Assembly: GCA_015698045.1 (NCBI GenBank)
Contig: BLAL01000169.1
Location: 248,001 to 312,000 of the forward strand
Direction of reading: 5' to 3'
Length of the DNA: 64,000 nt
DNA from: Rhizophagus clarus
Lineage: Eukaryota > Glomeromycota > Glomeromycetes > Glomerales > Glomeraceae
The notes beneath the pieces are model-generated. The model was given only the letters and a program-made list of their open reading frames with translations. It ran no database searches and was not told the DNA's origin. Of the stretch, positions 21,770-34,512 are shown one piece after another. The position numbers were made by a program, and so were the translations under genes. Numbering within the stretch: position 1 is the stretch's first letter; every line of letters starts with the position of its first letter.

Positions 21770-24700
21770 ATAAAGAAAAAATTTTAAACATAGAAGATGC
21801 GATAAGAATTTACATTGAGAAAGTTTCGTTAAATGAATTTATTTATTACTATCATAGTTTCGTTAATTTTAGAGAATTTATATTTTCAATAATTTATATG
21901 TTTAAATCTGTTATTTTAAACCTATTGATTTTTAACATTTATATTTTACCAAATATTTTCAAATAACTTTTTCTGTTATCAATTGTGGTAGTTATGTCTG
22001 TGTGGTTTTACTTTTAGGGTTAGATAATACTGTTAGAAATTATAAATATCAATTTCAGAAATGAATAATTCGTTTGATTCTAAGTATTATAAAAGTGATT
22101 GATTAAACAATTGATATACAAAATAAAAATTTATGTTTGGTATTTAAAGAAAGACAAAATTTATTAATACTTATTATATAAATATATTTTAATGTTTTAA
22201 TATTTTGTAAATCAGGGTTTCCATTTCATAAATAGTGTCAGTTGCTGATGTACAAACATATTAATATTCCTGAAATGCTTTTTTTCAGATCCTTTTAATA
22301 TAAATTCATTTCAATAGCAAATGTTGTAAAATTGTTTCAGCATAATCCAGCATAAAGGAAAATATCAGAATTTCAGAGTAAAATGCGTGAATGATGGCAA
22401 TAGTTACATGATTTACATGCATTGACGACAAATTACATTTTGTTAGTTATTACACTTCCATTCTGACCAATCCAAATAACTCAACAAGAATTAATAGCCA
22501 AAAAAATTTACCATTGGCAAATTTTTTTATGCATCACGTAAGTTGCAAATAAAAATTTTTTGATAGGTTAAAAATCTAGTTCATTCGACCATATCAAAAG
22601 GAAATAGTTTAGAATTACAATATGAAATTTTCAATTTATACTATATTGTAACATTGTCATCATCACGGGTTTCAATGAAACCACAATATGGGCTAAATTT
22701 ATAATTATTTATTTCAATTACACTTTAAATGTATATTCATTTGTTCGTGTAGATCTTTCTTTTTCTTTGTCTGAGCTTGGCGTAAAAAAAATGCGCAACC
22801 TACCGAGAGAAGTAATTGTCCAGAGCGAGGAGTAGGACATTATACTCTTAACGAATTAGCGTGAAATAAAAAAAAAAATTAAACTGCTTTATTCTCTTTT
22901 ATACCGTTAAAATTTTATTTATATTAGATATAGTTATTACAAAATTTATATTATTTAATTTTCTTTAATACTGTTAAGGGTTTGTACTTTTGTTATATAA
23001 TTAAAATTGCAATTATATTTTAGCTGTAGTTTTATATATCTAGTGTTACATATTTCTTAGTGTTTGTACTTTATTACTTGAATAAATAAGAGTCGTATTT
23101 TTTGAAAATTTGGAAATTATTAAATTTCTTTTCATATTATTATTTGTTATTGCACTGTATAAACCAAATTTTAGATAAATCCCAACTTCTAAATAGTATT
23201 AAGGAAGCTAAAAGCTAAGCGTTCTTCTTCATCAATCCTCTCGTCTAATCTTTAGTATTCTTTAATACACCGGAATTTCTCAAAATGGAGCATGAAGAGA
23301 ACTCGATCTAATTCTGATGGAATAATTCCAATCCTAAGCATAAGCGTTGGAATAAGAGAATAGTTACGATCAAATAAAGGTTCCATGAGGAACCAAAATC
23401 AATCGTGCATTAATTAAACTCTAACTTATACAATATATTCTAACTTTCACAACATGGTTCAGTTGCTTTAGATATTTTTTCATTTCCTTCATATAATAAT
23501 GAAGATCATCGTATTTTATATATTATTTGTTTTTTTTTTTTATCAAAGATCGCGTAATAATTTAGTACCGATTATATATTATTTGCAATTGCAGCAAAAA
23601 TATGAATTTGACTGGATACATTTCTATTTAGTACTAGTTAAGAATGACTGATATATGCTTTAACCACGTCTCTTTGACAGTTACTGTGGAACTGTCTGGT
23701 TATATATATGTCAGGGTTCAAAGAAAACGACCCTTCATGAATAGCAATGCAAAATTTAACAATATCAGGTACACTGGTACAGCTTCATCATAAAATTCTA
23801 AATATTTAAACCTTACGCAACCAGATAAACCATGGCACGAAAAATATTCAAAGTCCAAGAAATCTAATTAATCAGGATAACTGAACGCTATTTTCCAGGT
23901 AGTCAATTGTATCTCTATTATGATAATATCATAAGCTAGGTCAGCACATTTATCTGATTACGATCAATTTTTAATATTCCACAATTTCACACCATTCCAG
24001 CAATACATTTCACGTCATAAGCACCAGGATTGTAGTGCACTTTATTTATTAGGAAAGTTTTGAAAGTTTGGAAAGATAGATTTAAAGATAAACCAAAATA
24101 TCCTAAAGCTAAATACAAGAATTTTATCTGTGTTATTAATATAAGAGTTTTTGCGTCTTTTTATCTAATTAGATTTTAAATTTGTAATTTAAGAATTAGA
24201 GTATATAACGTTTATCTAATTGAAGAGTTAGTTATATTATAATTTATCACTTAATAATTCACAATTTAAATATTTGTTAAAAAAATTAGTGATATACCAT
24301 AAAATTTATTTATGTAGAATTCTAAGATTTTTGTGTATCGTGAGATTGAGTCGTCATGAAAATAACTTTATTATCGGTAAGTTTATTATCGGTATTAGAA
24401 CAGCTACAATAAATCAAACGAAATTAAATAGCTCAACCATCTAAGTCAATAAATATACCTACAGTATATCCTTTAACTGTAATTAAATTCCTTGTCGTAG
24501 AATAAAATTAACAAATAACTTGACGTCATAATTTATTTATGCTTCTACTTTCAGACTTACATATATTTGTGATGCGGCAGAATCACGTTACCTACAGTAG
24601 CTAATTCTGGCCAATTTAAAATGTCTGTATGAGATTTTTTTTTGAAATATTTTCAAAAAACAAAGTTACGGAAGATTCGTAACCACGATTTTTAAGCCAA

Positions 24701-26000
24701 TCATGCTTAAGAAAAAGTTAGGTTAAGGATCCCCATTTAAAATTTCGACGTGCAGAGTTTGACCGCTTACTTTTTATCATAAAGTTCTAAATGCTATAAT
24801 ACCGACCAAAATTACGTGATCGAATTCAAATACATGATAAAGTAACTCTTGTTGATGATTTATGTTAATATAAGCCTGATAAAACGGTTACTCGGCATTC
24901 GTGACCTCATAACTGCGGCACAATCGTGCTATTATCATTCATAATAAAAATAACAGATAATTAATGAGGATTATGAGGATTATGAGGATTAATAAATGCA
25001 AAATTTAACTTTGTAATTTGTATTCATACAAGATACCGATGATACCGATACCTTTATCAATAATAGAAGCGTTTGATCGAGTCAAAAATTCGTTCTTAGG
25101 ATATTGCAACAAAGCCACCACCTCATCAAGGGATACAAAGCACCAGAATTTTTTATGATTCGAGGGGTTTAGGATTAGGAGATACTCCCCTAATGATGGA
25201 GTCTTGATATTACAAGGAAAAATTAATAGAATCCACGGATTTTCAATGTTTTATCAATGCTGCAATCTTCTCATTTAACGTCGATAGACCGTAACAATTG
25301 TTTCACACTGTATTTATGGATTATGTCCAACAAGTTTAAGAGATATTTTTCTGTAGCATAGTATAAATTAAATAGAAATTTCGTCAAATATAACAAGAAA
25401 CATCCTATCTTTGTAATATATTTGTTTCGTGTTGTACTTCACGTTATATTATAATAAAATAGCTATACACGTATATCGATCTTGAATACTTTTCAAGAGT
25501 ATGATCTGGCTATCTGATGATAATGTCTTTAAATTGGCATCGCAAATTGAAACATTCTAGTAAGATGGTTAGCAACATTACAATCGAACAACCGGTTATT
25601 GTATGTGGCTATGGTGTTTATACAATCATAATGGCGTAACTCTTTCATCAGATTTTTCAGTTCAGAAAATCATAGATGAGTAGCGCATAGCATAAGCTTA
25701 GAGATTTCCTCAACATTTCAAAGCCTGCTAAGCCATCACACTTAAGTAATGCCACGTAATATGTTAGGATGGCGCGGCCTCATTACCAATCTGATACTTC
25801 CACTATTTTTCAAGAAACCTAGACGAACAGCACATGGTGAAAATATTTAAAGCCTCATTTTTTCAAAGCTTTCTACTGGCAACGTAATAACGTGTCACGA
25901 TTTAACCCTATAGCCTAAGCATCAATAATCCTTTTAGATAAGAATTCTTTTTGAATAACTGAATCTATTTATCCAGACTTATGACTTCACTAAATATTAA
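21770..26000. other. 4.2-kb gene-poor stretch
   Basis: No convincing gene. On the minus strand at about 23,265-23,396 a short frame reads FLMEPLFDRNYSLIPTLMLR and continues about 20 codons before a stop; it looks more protein-like than its surroundings but I cannot name it. ATGAGGATT is repeated three times at about 24,964-24,990. The rest is AT-rich filler. Confidence 0.45.
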
Positions 26001-26065
26001 GGATTCTTATATATATAAATACGCCTTAACTAAAAAAAATTTTTTCTAAAGAGAGAAAAAAAAAA

Positions 26066-26533
26066 ATGAAATTTTTAAATTTACTTTTGCTCCTTTTAAC
26101 CATCCTTGCTGCTGCTGCCCAAGCAAAAATTGTACTACCAGCATATACAATTCGATTAAACGGAACTAATCTTTGTTGGGCATTAGATGGCAATAATATT
26201 GTTTTAGACACAACTGGTAGCAATTGGGCACTCCTTAACGATCAAATCTTACCTTATGGTTCTGCTTACAAAGCCGTCCAATATAATGGTCCTAACAATC
26301 AACTCACTCTTGCGTGGAATATAATTTCAACTGTCTACCGACGATGGAAAATCGAAAAAACTATTTTCGAAGACGATACAGTGTTCATCAGTTCCGAAAA
26401 AGATCTTCTTCAGTTGGCAACAGCAAAAATAATGTTAGGGGGGAAATGGCAAGTTATTGCTAAATCATTGCTGATTGGCGGGATAGACCGTAAACAGTTG
26501 TGGGTAATAGAAAGGGTTTTTGGTAGCTCGTAA
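26066..26533 (+). CDS. secreted protein candidate, single exon
   Basis: A 155-residue frame starts with a clear signal peptide (MKFLNLLLLLLTILAAAAQA, cleavage likely after residue 20). A TATA box (ATATATATAAATA, ~26011) lies about 55 bp upstream and the ATG context is A-rich. The mature part has phrases such as RLNGTNLCWALDGNNIVLD and KQLWVIE and one Cys; the pattern of short Trp/Leu-rich strands recalls beta-trefoil lectin-like folds, but this is a guess. A 24-bp direct repeat straddles the stop: the second copy, 40 bp on, would read KQLWVIEEDF and stop, so a 40-bp duplication seems to have replaced the original C-terminus by IERVFGSS. It probably acts outside the cell or at the wall. Confidence 0.7.
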   Translation: MKFLNLLLLLLTILAAAAQAKIVLPAYTIRLNGTNLCWALDGNNIVLDTTGSNWALLNDQILPYGSAYKAVQYNGPNNQLTLAWNIISTVYRRWKIEKTIFEDDTVFISSEKDLLQLATAKIMLGGKWQVIAKSLLIGGIDRKQLWVIERVFGSS

Positions 26534-26552
26534 ACAGTTGTGGGTAATAGAA
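26489..26552 (+). repeat. 24-bp direct repeat, 40-bp offset, across the stop codon
   Basis: CGTAAACAGTTGTGGGTAAT continues identically for 24 bp at 26489-26512 and again at 26529-26552. In the second copy the TAA is the present stop codon. The arrangement is that of a 40-bp tandem duplication. Confidence 0.85.
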
Positions 26553-26559
26553 GAGGATT

Positions 26560-28015
26560 TCTAATTCTTTAAATGTAATTTCATTATTTATAATGTATTT
26601 TTATTACCATATAATGTTAATAACAAGTATAGTGTAGGTATGTTGTACACAATATAGTGTGGGTGTGTAATTAAAAAATAAAAGAATTATATTTTCCCCT
26701 GATCTAAATTTTGTCACATGGTCTTTTATTTGTATTAACTTGAAATTTTAAATAATAAATCTGTATTTTAAATTTTAATACAACCATGCGATCCGGATTA
26801 GTTGAGACAAGAGAATTCCGGACTTAATAGAATTTGGTTGTCAAATGCGAAACTGAAAAAACCACTTTTGATGTTGTCAAGAAAAGTTTAATAAGCTTAA
26901 TTGCAATTCTACGAGCTTGATCAAGAAGCTAGGCAATATTAAAAAGAACGGAAATTTTACGCAATTATAGTTTTTTTGTATTCATATTTGTTTATTTTGC
27001 TATAAATATGTTTGAATTTAGTTTTTTATATTATAATTATTTGTTTTATATGGCGTTGATATTACCATCTCTCTCTGGCTAAAACCATGCAATTTGGAAT
27101 TATATGCAGATTTATTTTTAAAGTTGCAAACGTAAGAGGTCAGACGAGATAAACGATAATAAAACCGTAGAATAAATGATTATCGCAGCTTTGGCTGTAC
27201 AATTGATATCATCTTATTGATCTAAAGTGAACAGCTTTTCAGTTGTAAATTTTAACATGGCGCAATGTAAAAAAAAAATGTGGCAAAATTGCTCTCGTAC
27301 ACCTCCTTTATTTTGCCTTTATTGATAATTTTTTAATGCTTGTAAAAAAATTTTCTTATATAAACACTTTGAGAAAGGAGAAATAAATTTCTTTAAATGG
27401 ATTAATAAGCAACGAATTAAAATTACATAATTAATCATCCGAAACGCGAAGCGAAGAATTGGACGTCATATGAGATTCCGTTTGTTAGCAAGTAACTCAA
27501 TTTCTCTAAAAAAAAAAAAAATGTTAATTATCTTATTTTATGCATAATTTATCACATTTCACACATTTTATTAGTCAAGTCTCCGCAAGATGCATATTCT
27601 AATTATATACCAATAACTTGACATTGATTATAAAAAATCTATATTTTAAATTTATTAATTGATTTATTCCATCTGGCGTTACGATAACCTATATATTATT
27701 TAATTTTCTCATACCAAAATGTTTACCTTGGCTATCTTAGGTTATGATTTAATCAACGAACTAATTATACTTAACTTAAATCACATCTGCACCTGCCCAA
27801 CCAAGGACGATATTCAGGAGGACAACATTAAGCTTAAAAAAAAAAAAAGAAAAAGAAAAATTAATCAACAATAATATAATATAATAAACTTTGTATTAGC
27901 CACTAACCATCAGAAACAGGCGCTAGGGTCGAGATGGCGATTACGAAAATAATAAGAAAATCTTTTGATCTTCATTAATTTAAAAAAGTTTAAAAAAAAT
28001 TGATTATATTCCTAT
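26560..28015. other. intergenic, no gene seen
   Basis: AT-rich DNA, with A-runs at 27508 and 27837. No gene or RNA recognised. Confidence 0.45.
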
Positions 28016-28820
28016 GAAAAATTCAGAGTATTCGCGAAAATATACTACGTCATGATAATACAACGCCGAGTAACCATTGTGCTTTTATTTTCAATGAATG
28101 TTGTGGCAAAGTAATTGACATGATTTGGCTTGGGCGGCTTGGATTTATTTGTATACGTAGTATAATTTGTTTTATTAATTTTGTTTGGGTGACTTAGATT
28201 ATTTGTATACGTGGCAACCTGATAAACGTTATCGTTATTATTTAGCGTTTCTAGTTTCCTGATGAAATTCTTTTTCCAATAAACTTACTACTGTCAGTTG
28301 CGTAAAACTAGTAAAAGAACAAAAATCGCAAAACCAGTTATAAAGAAACAGAAAGACAAAAAGTAGTGTCACATACTGAAGAAGGAGAATTAAACAAGAA
28401 AATAAAATAAACAAAAAATTAGTGTGTCATATGTCACAAGATGCATAATCCACTAATTTGTAAAATAATGTTCTTTGGATAACCTTAAAAATTATCTCAT
28501 TGTTGGATATTATACAAATTTTAAGACCAACACTTGCAACTTGATTTATTAATATGAAAAATTCAGAGTATTCAGTTTTACAAAAACGTATTATACGTCC
28601 TGTAAAATCTTATGCCAAGTATTTTGTCTTTTTATTTTCAACAAATTTTGTGGCGAAGTACTTGTAGGCAACTTACATTATTTGTATTCGTAGCACATGT
28701 TCTAAATATCAAACTTTTCAATGTCATAATCACAACAACTCAAAGTTTTGATAACTTATTGTTCCTATTTAGGACTTTTCAGTTTCCTGCCTGATAAAAT
28801 TTTTTTTTTTCAATAAATCC
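28015..28820. repeat. two diverged direct copies of a roughly 260-bp block
   Basis: TGAAAAATTCAGAGTATTC begins both blocks (~28015 and ~28555). Each continues with TTTTATTTTCAA(T/C)(G/A)AA, TTGTGGC(A/G)AAGTA, ATTATTTGTAT(A/T)CGT, then CAGTTTCCTG or CTAGTTTCCTG and TTCCAATAAA-like ends. Spacing is about 540 bp. No TIR or target duplication found. Confidence 0.55.
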
Positions 28821-28824
28821 GAGC

Positions 28825-29760
28825 ATTTTCTCACATGGTTTTTTATAAAGTATCACGTGACTTTAATTGAAAAATAAACCGCGTTAACTATACAAAATAA
28901 TTAATGCGTATTTTCGTTTCGTGGTTGAACATCGCTTGACTCGCTTGTGGTGTCTTTGTAGTGTATTAACTTTATACTATTCTTTTTGCTACATTTTGAC
29001 GTATGCTTCCAAAACAAAATACAAGTTATATCATATTTTCAATTATAAATAAAATGCATCTCACTAAACGCCGAAATGAATATTCCCTTTGAATTACAAA
29101 TTTATTAAATTTATTAGTATTATTTTTTAAATAAAGTAAATTATTTTACCGCATCGCCGCGTCCATCCGTGATTTATGTTCTGTTATATACTGAATTACA
29201 AAAAAAAAGTATCTTGGGCCTGCTTGCAAAACATGTTGCTACAATACGACGACGGACTTATCATCATTCGAATCACGTACCGTCAAATTTTTCAGATCCA
29301 GAAAATCACTCAAGGCAAAAAACATCCTAAAAAACAAAGTACTATTATCTTTTTTATTTAACGTAGGAGAAAATTAAATATGAAGTAATGTTTTTTTTTA
29401 ATAAATTTGAAACAAAAGTCTTTAAATATACAGCCAGGACTCGATAGTTTAACGAAAGGTGATCTCATTCGTTGTATTTATTGTGTTCGCATTATCATAA
29501 TAATATATACAGAAATTTTTAGTTGTAAAATGATGAAATATATGATTACATATTAATATGACTCGTGACGCCCTTTGCAAAAAAATCAACATAAACTCCG
29601 AATAGTATATTTTTTCCATGAGTCATTGCAACTAAACAAGAAAATTCGTTGACATGATGGAATCATAATTTTTAATTATATACAAACTTCTTTATACTTA
29701 GTGAGTCATAGTCTGTTTACCTATGAAAAAAATATATATATAAGGACCAAACCCCATATT
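28825..29760. other. intergenic, no gene seen
   Basis: Only short chance frames. No support for a gene. Confidence 0.4.
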
Positions 29761-29775
29761 CTTTTTAAACATCTA

Positions 29776-29959
29776 TCCTTCGCCTTCTAACAATCCAAAC
29801 ATCTATCCTTCATCTTCTAACAATCCAAACTTTAAACATCTTATCCTTCACCTTCTAAACGTTCTAAACAACAAAAAGATTTATCAACTATATCAGAGTT
29901 ACCTACTTGTACGAATATTCCAATTGTCGATATAAATCCGATCAGCACACAAATAGAAG
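29776..29959 (+). other. 35-bp tandem repeat leading into a possible exon
   Basis: AACATCTATCCTTCGCCTTC and its variants recur three times with a period near 35-40 bp (29768-29860). After the last copy a frame runs YPSPSKRSKQQKDLSTISEL and on to STQIE, ending at a good donor (GTAAGG at about 29960). This could be one exon of a lost or unrecognised gene; no next exon was identified. Confidence 0.3.
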
Positions 29960-30334
29960 GTAAGGAAATTTAAAAGTCCATTCACGTTCAAGGTGGAACT
30001 GTAAATGGGAGTAGTGTTATAAGGTTATTTACTGTATAGCCTTATGATAACCTCTTACCCTTAATGATTACTAAGTAATATGCAAAAAGTCCAGTTATTC
30101 TTAGAAGCGGTAGAACTCGTAACTGGCTGCTCCTCCGTAGGGGGAAGTGACCCGCTGTAGCGCATTTACTTATTTTTCGACTCTTTTCCTTTTTAATGTA
30201 GACGAAATTGGAATATTCGTTGTACTAGGAATAATCTTGAAATAGATGGGTATTTTCTCCGAATTCTTGATCTGTTATAAGTTCTAGTACTTGATCTATT
30301 AGTCAAAAAAAGATCACGTTAAACCTCTCAATTG

Positions 30335-30367
<33 letters not shown>

Positions 30368-30913
30368 TCTACGTATATATTACATGATGTTGTTGGTTTA
30401 AATAAATATAATAAAGCAAAGGTAACCCAAATACGTTATTCTTTTATTTCATTATATTATTCAAAACGTTAGCCAAAATATAAATCATTTCGCATCGATT
30501 AGAGATATAAATGATGAAAATCAGAATAATTTTTTAAAAAAAAGAACGAAATTATATTACAGATGAGGTCACTTAAATTCATAAATAATTATAATTATTA
30601 AATTTTTTTTTTTTTTTGCTATTTCAAATTATTGTAAATGAATATGAATAAATGAATATGAATAGAAAAAGAACAAATAAATAGTAAATAAATAAAATAT
30701 ATCAAATATTTTGATCAAGACTTACTAATTTTACAAATTAGAATAAAATATTACTATCACTTAACGCCTTTTTTTTCATAAACTAACTAAATTCTTTATT
30801 AAAATTCAAAACTAATTCTAAAATAAGAATAAAATATTACCATCACCCAACACCTTTTTCTTTGTGATCACGATCATGTTCTTTTCGGATTTTTCTATAT
30901 TGTTCGGAATATA

Positions 30914-31102
30914 AACTATCATACCGCTTTAGAATTTCGTAAAAAAATTGGTGGTGAAGAAATGATTCAAAATTATTACAAAAAATTGGCTATTGAAGGA
31001 GGAAATTTAATTGCTTCAATTCTTGGTACGGAAATAATTGGACCAGAAAGTATTATTCCATTTTGCCTACTTGGTGCTATCCATGTCGTGTCGTCTTCAT
31101 AA
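30914..31102 (+). pseudogene. fragment of a class-V-type PLP aminotransferase
   Basis: A 62-codon segment reads ALEFRKKIGGEEMIQNYYKK, then LAIEGGNLIASILGTEIIGP, and stops. This matches the part of isopenicillin-N-epimerase-like (class V) aminotransferases that follows the catalytic core: FRxxIGGEExIxxYxxxLAxxGGxxxAxILGTE. The PLP-lysine region upstream is absent and stops lie on both sides. It is a processed or recombined gene piece, not a gene. Confidence 0.6.
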
Positions 31103-31560
31103 AACATCTCTACTACATTCTTTTTTTTTCTGACTTGCTTGAAAATTACTGTAAAACTCCGATTCTACGAGAATATATTTTGTGCACGATTTTAAACTGT
31201 GTACATGTATAATCTATACAATGCTGTAAAACCATACACCCAATTTCTGATGTAAAATTTCCCCATTAAACGATTATATCAGGAGTCAATGTGAGTAATC
31301 ATCGCAACTCTTTCTTACTTTTGAACGATCGAATGCGAAACGAATGTACGTTTCTAAAGCTGCATCAATCATAATTTCTGGTGATAATCAAAATCTTTGT
31401 TTCAGTTCCAAAAATAGAAACGAAGTAGAGTGATAAGTCCGTTCTCCCTTAATTTTCACTAAGAATACCTATTTGCAATGATTCTATTAAATGGAATAAA
31501 CCAAATTTTCGTCAGTCATTAATCAATCAATGTATATTTACCTAAATGATAAAATTATTT
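31103..31560. other. intergenic, no gene seen
   Basis: AT-rich DNA with no recognisable feature. Confidence 0.4.
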
Positions 31561-31574
31561 AATTACCAGAATAT

Positions 31575-32289
31575 TCGAAACTAATTATATTATCATATCG
31601 TTCATAATAGTCATCAGAATTTTTTGGTTCCGGAAGATTATTAAAATTAAGTAACCTACTTGTATAAATAGTCTCCGAATGTGTTTTATTGAAGTATTAT
31701 TTGAAGACATTATATTTGGTGATGATAATTATATTCGGTAAAAAATTATTATTTTTAATTTCTGTTCTTCTTTCTTAATACATTCATTAAAATCTAGATC
31801 ATCTTGTTTTCTAATATTATCAATCAGTTGATTTAATATTTTTCTAATCTCATTACTCATTAGTCGTTGGTCGATTTGAAGGGTTCGCATCTAGACATCT
31901 TTTAATTAAGCTGACTTCATACATAATTATACCAAAACTATAAATATCAGAAGCTTTAGAATAATTTTGTCTTCTTAAAATTTCAGGAGAAATATAAGGT
32001 AAGACGCCATATATACCATTTTTTGTATTTTCTAATTCATTATTATCAGGTTTACATAATCCCATATCACATATTGAAGTTGTTCATGAATTTGACTAAG
32101 ACCAACAACGATATTACATAAATCAAAAACTTTATTCTTCCAACGTAAGTTATTATAATTTTTGTATAAATAACTTCGTAAATTTCCATTAAATGCATAT
32201 TCCAAAACCATCATGTAATTTTTCGTTCGTGGATTTTGAATTGAACAATATTTGATCCATGTTCAATCGTTTTTTATAATGTGATTTAA

Positions 32290-32334
<45 letters not shown>

Positions 32335-32755
32335 AAAAAAATAAAAAATACGATTGATAAAAACGTTTTTCAAATGATTATCGTAAATATAATAACTTTT
32401 ACCTCATTTAAAATTTCTGGTATGACATTTTCCGAACGATTTAAATTTTTCAGGGTTACAAACATATTTTGACCAAATCTTTTCCAACTATGATTTTTAT
32501 TATCCCATCCACGTATATATATCCATCAATCCAAATCCTCCTCTTGCAATATATTCAACATAATAAAATCTATCATAAGGTATCCACTATAATATTTTAA
32601 AATTATTATTCGCTGATAACTAAATATTTTGTATAAATTTATCAGTATCATCGTTACCACTCGTCCAATTTTTGAAATTGTTTTAAAAATGGTTTGAATT
32701 ACCATTATTCATTCGTTTACATTTTTGACATATACGCCATCGATTATTAAATTTT
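31575..32755 (-). pseudogene. WTSGN-family kinase relic with internal deletions
   Basis: The N-lobe exon (~32755-32404) retains NFKNWTSGNDDTDKFIQ, WIPYDRFYYVEYIARGGFG and the donor, but with stops. A 40-base A run (32293-32332) lies in the intron. The second exon (~32240-31860) has MMVLEYAFNGNLRSYL and GLSQIHE; the HRD catalytic loop and the DFG-type segment are missing, MGLCKPDNNELENTKNG and APE-like SPEILRRQ follow, then a second deletion joins IIMYEV directly to SLIKRCLDANPSNRPT. The tail region (31577-31700) is frameshifted. No function is possible as a kinase. Confidence 0.75.
32293..32332. repeat. A40 homopolymer
   Basis: Forty consecutive A, followed by A-rich (A)nT units to 32348. 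It sits in the intron position of the kinase relic. Confidence 0.95.
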
Positions 32756-32779
32756 GATTTATTCATATCAAATATTTGT

Positions 32780-33230
32780 TAAATATGATCTATTTGTGAT
32801 GTAACTCATGAAAAACGTTTCTTTTTATATTATTTTGATCATCTGGATGTGTAACGCAGTAACGTGCGTAAAGTGTGGCGATCAGTTAATTTTAGCATTT
32901 CATTAATTTTTACCAAGTGTAGTATGAGAATGTCCTGCAATGTGAGGTAAAATTAGTTCTCGTCATTTAAGTTTCACGAAAAAATCATTAACACTTCAAG
33001 AAAAAAATATTAATTGCAATAATTAACCATAAATTTCACAGTAAGTGAAAGTTTTGTGTAAAACGTCCTGATTACGTATTAAAAAAAAAAAAAAATAAAA
33101 AAATAAAAAAATCCTTTTTAATTTATACTTTCATATCGACCAAAAAAAACCAAATGTATAGTAGATTTTCTTTCAATGATCATGTCTAATTTTGTATTGG
33201 TATATGTTGTACTCCTTGTATATTTTTAGA
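32780..33230. other. intergenic, no gene seen
   Basis: AT-rich DNA with no convincing frame; leads into the duplicated promoter block at 33237. Confidence 0.4.
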
Positions 33231-33236
33231 AAACAC

Positions 33237-33259
33237 TTGGCGCATTAGGAGGTTGCGCC
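33237..33259 (+). promoter_or_regulatory. upstream block conserved between the two paralogous genes (copy 1)
   Basis: TTGGCGCATTAGGAGGTTGC (33237 on) corresponds to TTGGCGTATTAGAATGATTG (36545 on). Both are 110-200 bp before an ATG of the helical-hairpin genes and lie in otherwise poorly conserved DNA, so the block may be regulatory. Confidence 0.4.
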
Positions 33260-33432
33260 TTATCATCATTTCAAACTGGTTTATTATTAAGTTTAAATAT
33301 GTACGTACTACATAAATCCACGATCCAAACCAATTTTTGCAACGATCATCATTATTTTAATATATGAATTTCATTTTTTTTTTGTAATTTTTTTTCTTCT
33401 TTTTAAACTTTATTAAAAAAAAGAAAACCAAA

Positions 33433-34512
33433 ATGTCAAATATTAACGGAAATATGTCAGAATATACTATGGATGATCGTGGAAGTTCATCATTATCATC
33501 ATCATCTGAATCTATTAACGTTAATCTATTTGAAAATGATATAGCACCAAATTTTATTAAAAATCTTGGACAAACTGTCGTCGAAAATTTTAAAAAATGT
33601 TCAGAAGATATTACAATTGATAATAGTGAAATTATGACTATTACTAATAAAGCAATTGGAGAACAAAGAGAAATTTTTCGTGAATTTATTGAAGCTTCAA
33701 TTAAATCTAGCAATAATTTATCATCATTTTCAATTGACATATTATTTTTCGTCGAATGTTTTAAAAATGTTGATCAATTTTCTAATGAAGAAAATTTAGA
33801 TTTATTAAGAGACTTATTGGAAAAATCTGAAAGGAATTATAAGTCAACTAAAGAATTAAAAAATATAATATCAAGAGGAACTAGTAGAGAAGAAACTAAT
33901 GAAACGGAATTTAAGGAAAAATTAAATGCAATTCTTAATGATGAAACCGTTGGAATGAAAGAGAAATTAACAAAAATGCATAATTTTTTAAAAGAATATG
34001 TTGATGATATTAATCAATCACCTCATAAAATTGATTCTGTACAAAATTCATTAGTTAGAGTAAATTTGAGTAATATATTACAAATTTTCAAGGATCATCC
34101 TATTTATGGGACATTAGGAACATTAGCTTTTTTCGGGGGTTCCGTATTTGCTGATTGTATATTACTTGCTGCATCAGTTTATTTAACTGGATCTGCTGGT
34201 GTTCTTTGTAATGATGTAACCATGAAACGTGAACGAGATAATTTAGTTGAGAAAATAAATCAAGTTTGTGATGGATTAAATTCGATTGTCGTAGAAATTG
34301 GTAAAATAGAAGTTTTTTGGTCTGAACAAACAGAAAGGATTAAATATCTTATTAATAATCTTGCGAAATTTAATAATGAAAATGCTCGAGTTAAAAGATA
34401 TCAAATTGCTAATCAAATTGAAAGAAGATGGAAAGATGTGGAAGAAGATTGCAAAAATTATTCTAGATTAATGAAGAATGTATTGAATAAAGATAGATTA
34501 ATTGAAGATTGA
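33433..34512 (+). CDS. helical protein with one central hydrophobic hairpin, paralogue 1
   Basis: A 359-residue intronless frame starts at an A-rich ATG context. After a Ser-rich N-terminus (residues 17-26) it is almost wholly helical and charged, without signal peptide. At about residues 225-260 lies a single hydrophobic pair of segments separated by polar residues (GTLGTLAFFGGSVFADCILL, then AASVYLTGSAGV). Long amphipathic helices follow, ending ERRWKDVEEDCKNYSRLMKN. Long helices around one buried hairpin are the layout of alpha-pore-forming proteins of the ClyA/Hbl/Nhe type; this is a fold-level inference, not a homology call. It is about three-quarters identical by eye to the gene at 36674, including flanks, and is followed by a kinase relic. 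No disabling change is seen. Confidence 0.75.
   Translation: MSNINGNMSEYTMDDRGSSSLSSSSESINVNLFENDIAPNFIKNLGQTVVENFKKCSEDITIDNSEIMTITNKAIGEQREIFREFIEASIKSSNNLSSFSIDILFFVECFKNVDQFSNEENLDLLRDLLEKSERNYKSTKELKNIISRGTSREETNETEFKEKLNAILNDETVGMKEKLTKMHNFLKEYVDDINQSPHKIDSVQNSLVRVNLSNILQIFKDHPIYGTLGTLAFFGGSVFADCILLAASVYLTGSAGVLCNDVTMKRERDNLVEKINQVCDGLNSIVVEIGKIEVFWSEQTERIKYLINNLAKFNNENARVKRYQIANQIERRWKDVEEDCKNYSRLMKNVLNKDRLIED

Noticed and set aside
21766-21966. 66-codon frame after the kinase tail
   Set aside because: AT-rich, Ile/Phe/Tyr-heavy, no homologue in other kinase copies; the last kinase tail exon ends before it.
29990-30180. GC-richer patch around CTCCTCCGTAGGGGGAAGTGA as an RNA gene
   Set aside because: I could not fold it into a tRNA or known RNA, and no Pol III boxes were convincing.
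32293-32348. A40 run taken as a retrotransposon poly-A tail
   Set aside because: It sits at the intron position of a kinase relic on the other strand, with no element body or target duplication beside it.
33229-33366. Short frame KTLGALGGCALSSFQTG after a possible acceptor, as an exon
   Set aside because: It matches the conserved block upstream of the hairpin gene, and the same place in the second copy is not open.
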